A stretch of DNA of 64,000 nucleotides. Origin: Pseudobacter ginsenosidimutans. GTDB lineage: Bacteria; Bacteroidota; Bacteroidia; Chitinophagales; Chitinophagaceae. The position numbers were made by a program, and so were the translations under genes. Shown in pieces: positions 19,401 through 27,819 of this stretch (position 1 is the first letter of the stretch; each line of letters begins with the position of its first letter). Under the pieces are notes generated by a model. It saw only the letters and a program-made list of their open reading frames with translations, was not told the DNA's origin and ran no database searches. The stretch covers positions 1 through 64,000 of the forward strand of contig NZ_CP042431.1 in assembly GCF_007970185.1 (NCBI RefSeq). Reading direction: 5' to 3'.

Positions 19401-19792
19401 TCAACCGGACTGAAAGTGCTTGGCCTGTGATGCTGTGGCCAGTTGAACTCGATCCCTCCTGAGATCCATGGCCCGGCAAGCCCTACCAGCGCGGGTTTGA
19501 TCACCTGGTTGTAATACACGAAATCGCGCTTCCGCACCTTATCATAAGCACGCTGGATGCGTCCGCCCAATTCAGGAAGCACCATGATCAACAAATATTC
19601 ATTCTCCAGGTACAGAGCAGTATATTCTTTGTCTGTTTTTTCATCTTCGATCTTCTCGATCACAGGATGCGGATACACTACGCCGCTGCTACCCTGGTAC
19701 ACACGCTTTTCGAGGAACATCGGATTCTTTTCCGGCCCACCTGTGTTATAAGTGGGTATCACCACTTTTTCAACCCATGCTTTTACACTCAT
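16454..19792 (-). CDS. DUF5107 domain protein with long TPR array
   Basis: 1112 residues with no obvious signal peptide. Residues ~1-330 match the DUF5107 pattern, with LPELGGRIQRAYDK, SGGIEFNWPQHHRPS and FTDNQPDFSWIQPNE. The acidic/His-rich, beta-sandwich-like segment recalls galactose-mutarotase-fold carbohydrate enzymes. From ~450 to the end there are many helical TPR-type repeats (for example YNLGWALLLQNRLPEAYECF and ASYALGNFWYDKRQYAEAV). The biochemical role is not established as far as I know; the PUL location suggests an enzyme or scaffold acting on the imported sugar. It begins 21 bases after the glycosidase gene and ends 6 bases before galM. Confidence 0.8.
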   Translation of the reverse strand: MSVKAWVEKVVIPTYNTGGPEKNPMFLEKRVYQGSSGVVYPHPVIEKIEDEKTDKEYTALYLENEYLLIMVLPELGGRIQRAYDKVRKRDFVYYNQVIKPALVGLAGPWISGGIEFNWPQHHRPSTFSPVDHTIEEHADGSKTVWVNETELMFRTKGMAGFTLYPGKAYLEIKGRLFNRSAFAQTFLWWANPAVKVNEHYQSIFPPDVYAVFDHGKRDVSDFPIATGTYYKVNYAPGTDISRYDTIPVPTSYMAIRSGYDFMGCYEHDTQAGMLHVADHHLSPGKKQWTWGNGDFGYAWDRNLTDEDGPYIELMTGVFTDNQPDFSWIQPNEVKSFEQYFMPYALIGAVKNATKEAMVNMEVENNTVHLKVYTTAVYKNASVVLYHKGAEVKRSYADLSPEEVFIGNYQDAQPLALTDLQIIVSDANGHELVSWNPEPAQEKPVPAAATAAKLPAEIEQVEELFLNGLHLEQYRHATFNPVDYYQEALRRSPGDVRCNNAMGLLLMRRGQFAESEKYLRKAIDTLTTRNPNPYDGEPYYNLGWALLLQNRLPEAYECFYKATWNDAWQHSGFLSLARIAARQERLDLALQHVEKSLIRNYHSLSARHLNIALLRKLGKSSAAIELATQSIAIDPFNTGAFFELYLLYREMGKVEETSAARQQFDKLMRKDRNNYLELSLEYAHAGWYAEAMKVLSAYISSSEVAEPMPLYYLGWYAHNAGQAEDAGSYFLKAGQQKADGCFPNKVEEVLILRTALRYNPNDAVASYALGNFWYDKRQYAEAVRCWEQSQQANGKFPTVYRNLSLAYYNKVKNKTKALEFMELAFELDTTDARVFMELDQLYKILGKPFAERLALLNKYMGLVQQRDDLFLELVSLHNNSGEFEKAKQLLASRKFHPWEGGEGKVVSQFLLCYLQLAKEALLNNDHEHAIALLESLNKYPENLGEGKLYGTQENDIHYLLGCAYEHLQQQEKATVCFMKATEGISEPVQAIYYNDPQPDKIVYQALAWRKLGEPEKADAIFRRFIEFGELHKDDEIRIDYFAVSLPDMLVFDIDLDLRNRIHCLYLVALGHLGLGNESKARKLLNEVLELDLNHQGARTHLKMIPFFMTGVTI

Positions 19793-19813
19793 ATCTGATT
19801 TTTTAGAAAGTTC

Positions 19814-22024
19814 TTATTCAGCCGACACCAGCCTGAACAGTACTGCATCTCCCGGCGGAACGGTAATAGTCACCCCGGCCTGTCCATTCCGGATCATTCC
19901 TGTTTCTTTGCCGGTAAGTATATCCACCAGTTTATATGTGCTGTTTCCCCAGCCAAGATCTGACTGACGGAAAGTTTCAGTAAATGTTTTACTGAGATCG
20001 AAATTGAAAGCCGCCAGCATCAGGGTATCACCGGGCAGGTAATAACTCAGTTGCTGGTCCTGTCTGTTACCAACAGGAAAACGAAGCGGCGTAAAGGCGC
20101 GTGGCTTACTGAAGAGATCACAAACATCTTTATTGTTAAGGAAAAGGCGTCCGCGGCCGGCGGCCAGTTTATCCCTGAAATCAGAGCCATCCCCCATAAT
20201 GCTTCCCATTACGATCATGCTCAACAGGCGAACTTTTACATCCTGCTCATTGAGTTCTTTGTGTTTCTGGAATCGTTTCATCACTACCACATCCATATTG
20301 GTGTAGGGCCAGAGAGTACCCTGCGTCCACCAGAAATTGGTAGCGCTGATCATGCTGGCCGCTGTACTTCCATAATGCGGAAACCCGGGCAGGTCGTTGC
20401 GGAGATGGGAATGCACATCGGTTGACAAGAATCTCGTATGCGCATATTGGTTAGGGAACAGCGGAGAGATAGCCTGCGTGATGAAAATATCCGGCCCCAT
20501 GATAGAGTCCACCAGTTGACGCAGCATTTTCATTCCATAATTGTAGGCCTGGATACCTGATCTCACCTGTGGATCATATCGGCGTGCTGATTCCAACGCA
20601 CCGGCGGAGAGGAAATCAATCTTGATGAATTTCGCATCGATGGCTTTGGCTTTCTGCAATTGCCCGATAATGAAATCACGCGTGTAAGGATGTGTTGGAT
20701 CGATGGGAAATGCGCCCCAGTCGCCATCCTTGTAGGGTACGTAATTCCCCTTATCATCCAGCAGCACTACGTCCCGCAGCATATGTTCAGTACCGGTCAG
20801 TTTCGATTCATTGATATGCGTTTTCCAGGTCCAGAGAGAAAATGGAATAAAGTAAAAACCCATCAGTTGTCCTTTCTTCTTTCCATAGCGTCCGATGGAT
20901 TTCAGCACTTCGGTGGAATAGATATTCTGATCATATGAATCGATGCTTAATACAGGTTGGGTACTGCTGTTGAAATTGGGAAGTGAATGGATATAGTCAA
21001 CGATCTTTGCCATATCACCAGGCATCATCACTTTTTCATAGCCCAGTACGCCTTCTACCCCGAAACTGTTCCAGTAAAAAGGCGCCGGCTTTTTCCATTC
21101 AGAATAGCCATTCACTTTTTTGAGGGTATTGCCGAAAGCCAGCAGATCATTGCGTACATCGGGAGAAGCAGAAAGATACACCAGTGGTGCGTATACAGAT
21201 GCTCCCTGTTGTGTGCCATGCGGCATTACATCATGAGTGCCATCCTTTCCCCCGTAGGAATCCGGCAGGCCGGGGATATCTCTCGTGGCAGCGCCTCCGT
21301 ACACTATCAAAGAATCGATGGTATTGGGTGCAATGCCTGTGCCGTATATTATTCCTGTTTTCCAGAAATCATGCAAAATGCTTCCAATTACAAATCCACT
21401 TTTTGATGTTTCATCATAGGCTGAAGCCAGTTCATAACTGGTACCAGTGACCGATCTTTCATTTTCCGGCCATTTCCTGGCAATCACATCCACCCAGTTA
21501 TCATTATCGAAGGGGTAGTCGGTGAAAATGGCCTGGTTGCCCGGGATCCTCAGCCTTCCCTTTTGTTGGGGCAGGATGGTAACCGGTGAGATATTCCTCG
21601 TTTCCACTGTGGAACCGTTGGCAGAACGGGCTTCTGCTGTGGCCAATACAAATAGACTGTTCTCATAAACAGTGATGTATTGCACCAGGCTCACGGATTG
21701 ATTGTCTGATTCGTGCACGAGGTTCAGGCAAACACCTTTCCCCAAGGGATCTTTTATTTTATCTGTAGTAACACTGTGTTTGGTGAAAGATGAGCTCAAC
21801 AGCATTCCCTGCTTCAGATCATCAACATAGGCGATGGTATTTTCCAGGATCGTTCCACTGCTGAACCGGTAACTCACTGTGCCTGTATTCAGGTTCACCA
21901 CTACCCGGAGCTGAGGATTGCTCAGCACCAGGCTGTCGCCCGCCAGCTGCTGTTGTTGCGCGAGAGCATTCAGGGGCAGGCAGCCAATCAATAACCAAAG
22001 AAATACCACAGATCCTCTTTTCAT
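19814..22024 (-). CDS. Exported clan GH-D-like glycoside hydrolase (alpha-galactosidase-like)
   Basis: About 736 residues. The start at 22024 (MKRGSVVFLWLLIGCLPLNA) gives a clean signal peptide; an in-frame ATG at 22048 adds eight charged residues before it. An N-terminal beta domain precedes a TIM barrel. The motif FIKIDFLSAG carries an Asp (about residue 470) in the position of the clan GH-D (GH27/GH36) nucleophile, and RFLSTDVHSH places a second Asp (about 536) as acid/base, 66 residues later, the usual GH36 spacing. Alpha-galactosidase activity is therefore likely but inferred. Sitting 41 bases after susD in the operon, it would cut the captured glycan in the periplasm or at the surface. 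Confidence 0.75.
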   Translation of the reverse strand: MKRGSVVFLWLLIGCLPLNALAQQQQLAGDSLVLSNPQLRVVVNLNTGTVSYRFSSGTILENTIAYVDDLKQGMLLSSSFTKHSVTTDKIKDPLGKGVCLNLVHESDNQSVSLVQYITVYENSLFVLATAEARSANGSTVETRNISPVTILPQQKGRLRIPGNQAIFTDYPFDNDNWVDVIARKWPENERSVTGTSYELASAYDETSKSGFVIGSILHDFWKTGIIYGTGIAPNTIDSLIVYGGAATRDIPGLPDSYGGKDGTHDVMPHGTQQGASVYAPLVYLSASPDVRNDLLAFGNTLKKVNGYSEWKKPAPFYWNSFGVEGVLGYEKVMMPGDMAKIVDYIHSLPNFNSSTQPVLSIDSYDQNIYSTEVLKSIGRYGKKKGQLMGFYFIPFSLWTWKTHINESKLTGTEHMLRDVVLLDDKGNYVPYKDGDWGAFPIDPTHPYTRDFIIGQLQKAKAIDAKFIKIDFLSAGALESARRYDPQVRSGIQAYNYGMKMLRQLVDSIMGPDIFITQAISPLFPNQYAHTRFLSTDVHSHLRNDLPGFPHYGSTAASMISATNFWWTQGTLWPYTNMDVVVMKRFQKHKELNEQDVKVRLLSMIVMGSIMGDGSDFRDKLAAGRGRLFLNNKDVCDLFSKPRAFTPLRFPVGNRQDQQLSYYLPGDTLMLAAFNFDLSKTFTETFRQSDLGWGNSTYKLVDILTGKETGMIRNGQAGVTITVPPGDAVLFRLVSAE

Positions 22025-22065
22025 TATTTCATCTTTGTATTTTTCCATTTCGCTTTCGATGATTC

Positions 22066-23580
22066 TTAATATCCGGGATTCTGATCAGTAGGTTTCAGAG
22101 CGCGGTTCAGTTCGAATTCTTTTGAAGAAATGGGTAATAACTGATTCTTTTCCGTGATATAATTTGTGGCATCGGGGTTAAAGGTCCTGGTCTGACTGAT
22201 CAGTTTGCCGGTCCTTTTCAGATCAAACCAACGCCAGCCTTCAAAGCCAAGCTCGCGCATCCGTTCCATCAGGATCTCATCACGCAGTTCCTGTTGCGTG
22301 GGTGTATGACCGAGCACATCCTCCCATTTACCCAGCCCTGCCCTATTGCGGATCTTATTCAGATAGGTGAGCGCCTCTCCGGATTCATTTGATTCGTTCA
22401 GTACTTCTGCATACATCAGAACAGCATCAGCATAGCGGAGAAAGTACAGGTTGCGGGAAGACACACTTCCTGTGAGGTTTTCGTCTTTGGTGATATCATA
22501 CTTCTTTACATGTGGTTTACCCACATCGGCCCACCAGGAATAGTCCACCACATTACCGCTCTGATCATAGAAAATATAGCGGATGCTGGCATCCCTTCTT
22601 TTATCGGTCATTTGAAAACTATTGGAATAATAGTCTGTGGGAATCACAACATGTCCGCCACCACCCGGGAATTTATTCTGGTTATGCCAGCTTCCCAACG
22701 TATTAGCCTGACCGTTAGTGAATCCGATGTCTTTGGAGTATTGTACCTCATAGAGGGATTCGATATTGTTCTCGTTTGTTTCCTTGAAGAGATCGGCATA
22801 TTCAGGCATCAGTCCTACATTGGTAAGTGTCATCATCGGCGCCAGCATCAGTTTTGCATTAGGATAGTCTTTCCTGGTCAGATAAACTTTACCGAGCATT
22901 GCCTGCGCCGCTTCCTTGTTGATATGTCCAACTTCGGCTGTGCCTTTAGGTTGGAGCTTATCCATGGCGAATTTCAGGTCATCAATGATGAGTGTATACA
23001 CTTCGTCCTCGCTGCTTCTCGGTTTACCTCCGTTCGCATCTGCAAGCGGATCTTCCACTTCCGTAGGCATTGGCACGCCTCCAAAGAATTGTACCAGTTT
23101 AAAATAGAAAACAGCTCGGAAGAATTTTGCTTCAGCCATCATCTTGTCTCTCATAGCCTGCGAAGTGGCCGTTCCTGGCAAATACCTGATGGCCTGGTTG
23201 GTATTATTGATGCCTTTGTACAATGAATTCCAGGCACCCTGTATGAGGTTGTTCTGAGCGCCCAGCAGATTATTGTAGCTGTTCAGGCCATCATAATGCT
23301 GCCAGTAACCACCCCAGGTAGGAACAAAAGAGCTTGTCTTACCTTCATCGGTACCAACAATTCCAACAAAATAGTAGTCGCCCGCGCAATAATCCATCAT
23401 CCTTCTGTAGATGCCGGTAATGCCTGACACAGCCCCCTGTTCGGAAGCATAGAGCTCTTCCGGAGCAACAAATGTTTCAGGAATGATTTCCAGTTTTTTA
23501 CCGCAACCCGCTACTGCCAGCAACGCAACAATGGCGATGGCAGAGAGTTGTAATCGAATATTGTTCTTTATGGTAAACAT
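22066..23580 (-). CDS. SusD/RagB family outer-membrane lipoprotein
   Basis: 504 residues. Lipoprotein signal with Cys at LLAVAGC, followed by the SusD pattern: YFVGIVGTDEGKTS, the TPR-like helices, YLTRKDYPNAKLM, and the C-terminal LRDEILMERMRELGFEGWRWFDL signature. It binds glycan at the surface and acts as the lid of the SusC channel. It lies 19 bases after susC and 41 before the glycosidase gene. Length and motifs are complete. Confidence 0.95.
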   Translation of the reverse strand: MFTIKNNIRLQLSAIAIVALLAVAGCGKKLEIIPETFVAPEELYASEQGAVSGITGIYRRMMDYCAGDYYFVGIVGTDEGKTSSFVPTWGGYWQHYDGLNSYNNLLGAQNNLIQGAWNSLYKGINNTNQAIRYLPGTATSQAMRDKMMAEAKFFRAVFYFKLVQFFGGVPMPTEVEDPLADANGGKPRSSEDEVYTLIIDDLKFAMDKLQPKGTAEVGHINKEAAQAMLGKVYLTRKDYPNAKLMLAPMMTLTNVGLMPEYADLFKETNENNIESLYEVQYSKDIGFTNGQANTLGSWHNQNKFPGGGGHVVIPTDYYSNSFQMTDKRRDASIRYIFYDQSGNVVDYSWWADVGKPHVKKYDITKDENLTGSVSSRNLYFLRYADAVLMYAEVLNESNESGEALTYLNKIRNRAGLGKWEDVLGHTPTQQELRDEILMERMRELGFEGWRWFDLKRTGKLISQTRTFNPDATNYITEKNQLLPISSKEFELNRALKPTDQNPGY

Positions 23581-23599
23581 GGCAATTCAGGTTTTGAAA

Positions 23600-26500
23600 T
23601 TAGAAACTAAGTTGGAGGCCAAACAGGAATGTGCGATAGCGTGGATAAGTATCGTATTGTCCTACACTGATCTCCGGATCGATTCCTTTGTAGCTGGTGA
23701 ACAGGAAGGGCTCCACGGCCTGCACATACACACGGAGTGAATTGGCCTTGATCTTGTTCAACAGTGAGCCGGGCACATTGTACGCGAGGGTGATATTCCT
23801 GATGCGGATGAAATCACCTTTCTGCACTATAAAGCTGGAAGTGCCTGCTTCGAGCGCGCGCAAGGATCTGCCGAACTGGTTTGGACGAGGCACATCGGTT
23901 TGCGTATTGTCTTCCCTCCAGTAATTCAAACCTTCTTTTAAAGTTCTCGCATTGGTTTTGCTGGAATAGTAGAGGTAATCCTGGTATGCTTTATTGCTGA
24001 TATCATGTCCATAAGTGTAATTCGCGAAAACGGTCATCGACCATTGTTTGTAGCGCCAGTAGCTCCAGATACCGCCCCATCCTTTCGGCACAGTTCTGCC
24101 TACGATGGTGCGATCATACTGATTGATCTTTCCGCTTCCATCGATATCTTTCACTCGAATATCGCCTGGTCTCGCATCCGGATTGAGAGAGAAATCATCC
24201 CCTTTCTGGTAAAGGCCATCATATACATAATCCACGATCAGACTGTTGGGAGCCTCACCCACTTTCAGCCAGGGACTGAGAGAATCCACACCAGGTAACA
24301 GCTTCACGATCTTCGTCCTGAATTTGGACCAGTTGATATCCATCTGCCAGTCGAAGTTGTTAGTCCTGATCAGGTTCAATTTCAGCCCGATATCAATACC
24401 TCGTGTATTCATCTCCGATACATTGATCCATTTATTATCGAAGCCCTGTGATGGCGCCAGCGGGTTTCTCAGCAGCAGGTCATGGATATTCTTGGTATAA
24501 TAGTCGAATGTGAGTCGTACGAAATTGTTGAACACGGCCAGATCGAAACCGGCATTGAACTGCCTCTGTTCTTCCCACTTCAATGCCTGGTTGCCCATGT
24601 TATCCGTTTTCAGCTGGAAGCCGGGCGAAACAGCGCTGCCATTGTAGGGATAAGCACCGGGGATCATAGCAGTGTAAACTGCATCTATCGGAATTTCCTG
24701 GTTACCCACAATACCATAGCCAACACGGAACTTGGCATCATTAAGGAACGACTGTGCTTTCAATCCAATGAAAGGCTCATCGATGATTCTCCAGGCCGCA
24801 CTCACCGAAGGGAAATAGCCATAACGATTGTCTGATCCAAAGCGGGAAGAACCATCGCGGCGCAATGCCCCATTGATGATGTAACGGTTCTTGAATTTAT
24901 AGATCACACGACCGAATAAAGAGCTCACAGACCAACTGAAAAAATCGCTTTGAATCAGATCACGGCTACCGGCAAGGTCCATTTTTTTATAACGAAGATC
25001 ATCGGTTGGAAAGTTGGACGCTTCTTCGTAGTTCCATTCCTGCCTTCTGCGCTGGTAAGTAGCGCCGGCCAGGAAATCAAACTGATGCTCTTTGGAAGGA
25101 GACCAGGCATAAGCAAGTGTATTCTCCCAGAGAAAATCACGCCAGCCGAAGTTCTGGATCTTGGCCACACCTTTCTTCTCGAAGCCTGCACTGGTAGTTC
25201 TCGGATAATATTCGAAGCGCTGGTTCTTGTAAACATCCAAACCGAAACTGCTTCTGAAAATGAGATTTGGAATGATCTTGTACTCACCAAAAAGATTACC
25301 CAGGTAACGGTCATCTGTATTTTCCTGCGGATTCTGTGTGAGTGTGACCGGGTTATTGAAGAGCAGGCGGCCATTGTTGGGTACTGTAGGATCGAAGTTG
25401 GCAGACGGTTTGCCCGAAGAATCATAGATACTCATCAGCGGGCTGATGGTAATGGCATTATAGAAAACCTCGTTGCTCACCACATCGTTCTTGATATGCG
25501 AGAAATTGGAATTGATACCGATCTTCAGTTTGCTGCTGACCTCGGATTCCATATTTGCCTTGAGTGAATAACGAATGAAGTTGGAGCCTTTGATGATACC
25601 ATCCTGGTTGAGGTAGTTACCACTGAGATAGAATTTATTTTTTCCGAATCCATTGGAGATGCTGAGTGTATGGCTCATCTGCGGTGCGGTTTGCGTTACG
25701 GCGCCCACCCAGTCTGTCCATCTTCCTGCAGCCATATTGGCTCTTTCATCACCGCTGAAAAGGATCGTATCGAGGTTTGAATTGTTCGGCCAGGCTACAG
25801 GATCTTCATCGCTCAGGCCGGCACGGCGCAGGTTCACGTAATCATTGATATTGTCTACGAAATCGTAGGCTTTGGCCATTTTCTGAAGACCAAAATAGGC
25901 ATCGTAGTTGACGGATGTTTTTCCACTATTCGCTTTTTTGGTGGTGATGATCACCACACCTTCTGAAGCGCGGGAACCATAGATGGCAGCAGCGGACGCA
26001 TCTTTCAATACATCGATCGATTCAACGTCGTTGGGATTGATCTCACGTATGTCGTACGAAACGATCACCCCATCCACTACATAAATGGGCCCGGTTCCCT
26101 GCGTGATGGCATTGATACCGCGGATGCGCACATTGGTGCCTGCTCCGGGCTGATTACCAGTGCTCACTACCTGCATACCGGGAATGCGGCTTTGCAGGGC
26201 TGCATTGAGATTGGTAACAGGCAGCTCTTTCATTTCCTTTCCTGAAATACTGGAGATGGCGCTGGTGATATCTTTTTTCTGTTGCTTACCATAACCGATC
26301 ACTACCACATCGGTGAGATCGGCAGCTTCGGGATGCAACTGTATCTGAATGGAAGTATCAGCCTCAGGCACATTAATGGTCTGCGTTTTATAGCCAACAT
26401 GGCTTACGATCAGTATCAGTTTTCCTTTTACGTTCATGGAAAAACTGCCGTCGGCGGCGGTGACCTTAGGGCTTGCATCTCCTGTTGCACTCACAGAAAC

Positions 26501-26620
26501 ATTCGCTAAGGGCGAACGGGTTTCCGCGTCGGACACTTTACCCCGGAGAATACGGGTCTGAGCTTGCAGACCTGCCATGGTGGTGGTGAACAGGAGGAGA
26601 AGAAGAGTTAGTCTCGGCAT
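23600..26620 (-). CDS. SusC/RagA family TonB-dependent receptor
   Basis: 1006 residues, full length. Signal peptide (MPRLTLLLLLFTTTMAGLQAQ), a CarboxypepD-regulatory-like domain (GKVSDAETRSPLANVSV), the TonB-box region VVVIGYGKQQKKDITSAI, plug (IRGINAITQGTGPIYVVDG, DVLKDASAAAIYGSRASEGV) and a beta-barrel ending LFGLQLSF. No STN domain, so it is not controlled through FecR; the divergent AraC gene is the likely regulator. First gene of the six-gene operon that runs to 14006, with gaps of 6 to 41 bases. It imports the oligosaccharide bound by SusD. Confidence 0.95.
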   Translation of the reverse strand: MPRLTLLLLLFTTTMAGLQAQTRILRGKVSDAETRSPLANVSVSATGDASPKVTAADGSFSMNVKGKLILIVSHVGYKTQTINVPEADTSIQIQLHPEAADLTDVVVIGYGKQQKKDITSAISSISGKEMKELPVTNLNAALQSRIPGMQVVSTGNQPGAGTNVRIRGINAITQGTGPIYVVDGVIVSYDIREINPNDVESIDVLKDASAAAIYGSRASEGVVIITTKKANSGKTSVNYDAYFGLQKMAKAYDFVDNINDYVNLRRAGLSDEDPVAWPNNSNLDTILFSGDERANMAAGRWTDWVGAVTQTAPQMSHTLSISNGFGKNKFYLSGNYLNQDGIIKGSNFIRYSLKANMESEVSSKLKIGINSNFSHIKNDVVSNEVFYNAITISPLMSIYDSSGKPSANFDPTVPNNGRLLFNNPVTLTQNPQENTDDRYLGNLFGEYKIIPNLIFRSSFGLDVYKNQRFEYYPRTTSAGFEKKGVAKIQNFGWRDFLWENTLAYAWSPSKEHQFDFLAGATYQRRRQEWNYEEASNFPTDDLRYKKMDLAGSRDLIQSDFFSWSVSSLFGRVIYKFKNRYIINGALRRDGSSRFGSDNRYGYFPSVSAAWRIIDEPFIGLKAQSFLNDAKFRVGYGIVGNQEIPIDAVYTAMIPGAYPYNGSAVSPGFQLKTDNMGNQALKWEEQRQFNAGFDLAVFNNFVRLTFDYYTKNIHDLLLRNPLAPSQGFDNKWINVSEMNTRGIDIGLKLNLIRTNNFDWQMDINWSKFRTKIVKLLPGVDSLSPWLKVGEAPNSLIVDYVYDGLYQKGDDFSLNPDARPGDIRVKDIDGSGKINQYDRTIVGRTVPKGWGGIWSYWRYKQWSMTVFANYTYGHDISNKAYQDYLYYSSKTNARTLKEGLNYWREDNTQTDVPRPNQFGRSLRALEAGTSSFIVQKGDFIRIRNITLAYNVPGSLLNKIKANSLRVYVQAVEPFLFTSYKGIDPEISVGQYDTYPRYRTFLFGLQLSF

Positions 26621-26770
26621 TGCAATCGTTTTTGGCTTTAAATGATTAACCCTGTATGGAGCTTATTGGGTCGAATTCAAAATTCGCATTCCTTTTTTTT
26701 CCGGGGAATAGGTTATTTTCCGAAAAAGATAGATTTTTATACGGTCGTTTCAATTCCCGTAATTATTGCC

Positions 26771-27679
26771 ATGTCAGTGAAAAAAATCAGAAAAAAGCAG
26801 GGTTTCGAAGGTCAGAAACTTATCGTTCTCCCCCACAAGCTGGATAAGGAAATATTGAGCAAAGACCCGGTTACAAAGCAGATCTACATTACAGATATCG
26901 GCTACTATCCCAGAGCCCATCAGCATTATGTAGACAGGCCCCATGGTATCGATCAGCATATCATCATCTATTGTGTGGAGGGGCATGGATGGGTAACGGT
27001 GGACAAAAAGAAGATGGACATCTCCCCTTCCAACTTCATTGTGATCCCAGCCAAAACACCACACAGGTATGGTGTGAACGATGAAGATCCATGGACTATT
27101 TACTGGGTCCATTTCAAAGGCGACACCGCCAGTTTTGTGATGAACCTGATCACAGACAATTCACAGAATTATCTTCCTTATCTCTCCTATAACGAAAACC
27201 GGATCAAACTTTTCGAAGAGATCTGTTATACATTGGAAAACGGATATAGTATCGACAATCTCCGTTACGCCAATATGATGTTCCATTATTTTCTCTCTTC
27301 CTTACTCTACGAAGAAAAATACAACAGGGTGGCCCAGGAAGCGCCGGATGACCCCATCGCTTCCACTATCGAACTGATGAAGCACCAGCTCGGTTCCAAT
27401 CTTACACTGAATGAATTTGCCAGTCACTCTCACCTTTCCGTTTCCCATTTTTCCACCATCTTCCGGCAGCGGACAGGTTTTTCTCCTATCGAATATTTCA
27501 ACCAGCTCAAGATCCAGGAAGCCTGTCAGCAACTTGCTTTCACCAAAAAGCCGATCAAACAGATCGCTTATGAGCTTGCATTCTATGACCAGTATTATTT
27601 TTCCCGGATCTTTTCACGGTTCATGAGCATCTCTCCTGCGCAATACAGGAAAAAGACGGCACAAAAGATCCAGGAATAG
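26771..27679 (+). CDS. AraC family transcriptional regulator (cupin sensor + HTH)
   Basis: 302 residues from ATG 26771; a longer frame from 26642 is not needed. The N-terminal half is an AraC-type cupin sensor (GIDQHIIIYCVEGHGWV, PSNFIVIPAKTPHRYGV, DPWTIYWVHFKG). The C-terminal half has two helix-turn-helix motifs (LTLNEFASHSHLSVSHFSTI and IKQIAYELAFYDQYYFSRI) ending SPAQYRKKT. It is divergent from susC across 150 bases and is the probable sugar-responsive activator of the PUL operon. No operator could be identified by eye in the gap. Confidence 0.9.
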   Translation: MSVKKIRKKQGFEGQKLIVLPHKLDKEILSKDPVTKQIYITDIGYYPRAHQHYVDRPHGIDQHIIIYCVEGHGWVTVDKKKMDISPSNFIVIPAKTPHRYGVNDEDPWTIYWVHFKGDTASFVMNLITDNSQNYLPYLSYNENRIKLFEEICYTLENGYSIDNLRYANMMFHYFLSSLLYEEKYNRVAQEAPDDPIASTIELMKHQLGSNLTLNEFASHSHLSVSHFSTIFRQRTGFSPIEYFNQLKIQEACQQLAFTKKPIKQIAYELAFYDQYYFSRIFSRFMSISPAQYRKKTAQKIQE

Positions 27680-27734
27680 CGCAGCGCTGCAGTTGCTCGC
27701 CTCCCGGCGGGTGACTGGCCCTCCTCCGCTACAT

Positions 27735-27782
27735 TATTTCCGGTTTCCATAAAAAAATTCCAATTATCGAAAACCGGAAATA
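27735..27782. promoter_or_regulatory. 12-bp inverted repeat upstream of TonB receptor
   Basis: TATTTCCGGTTT (27735-27746) and its exact complement AAACCGGAAATA (27771-27782) flank a 24-base AT-rich centre, 38 bases before the receptor ATG. The arm centres are 36 bases apart. It could be a repressor or iron-responsive operator pair; no known consensus is matched. Confidence 0.45.
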
Positions 27783-27819
27783 CAATTCCGTATCACTTTT
27801 GCGGAAACGACTGTTTTTT

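Noticed and set aside
18506-19462. 318-codon plus-strand frame within the DUF5107 gene
   Set aside because: Antisense shadow, rich in His, Ile and Cys; the minus-strand frame has clear domain motifs.
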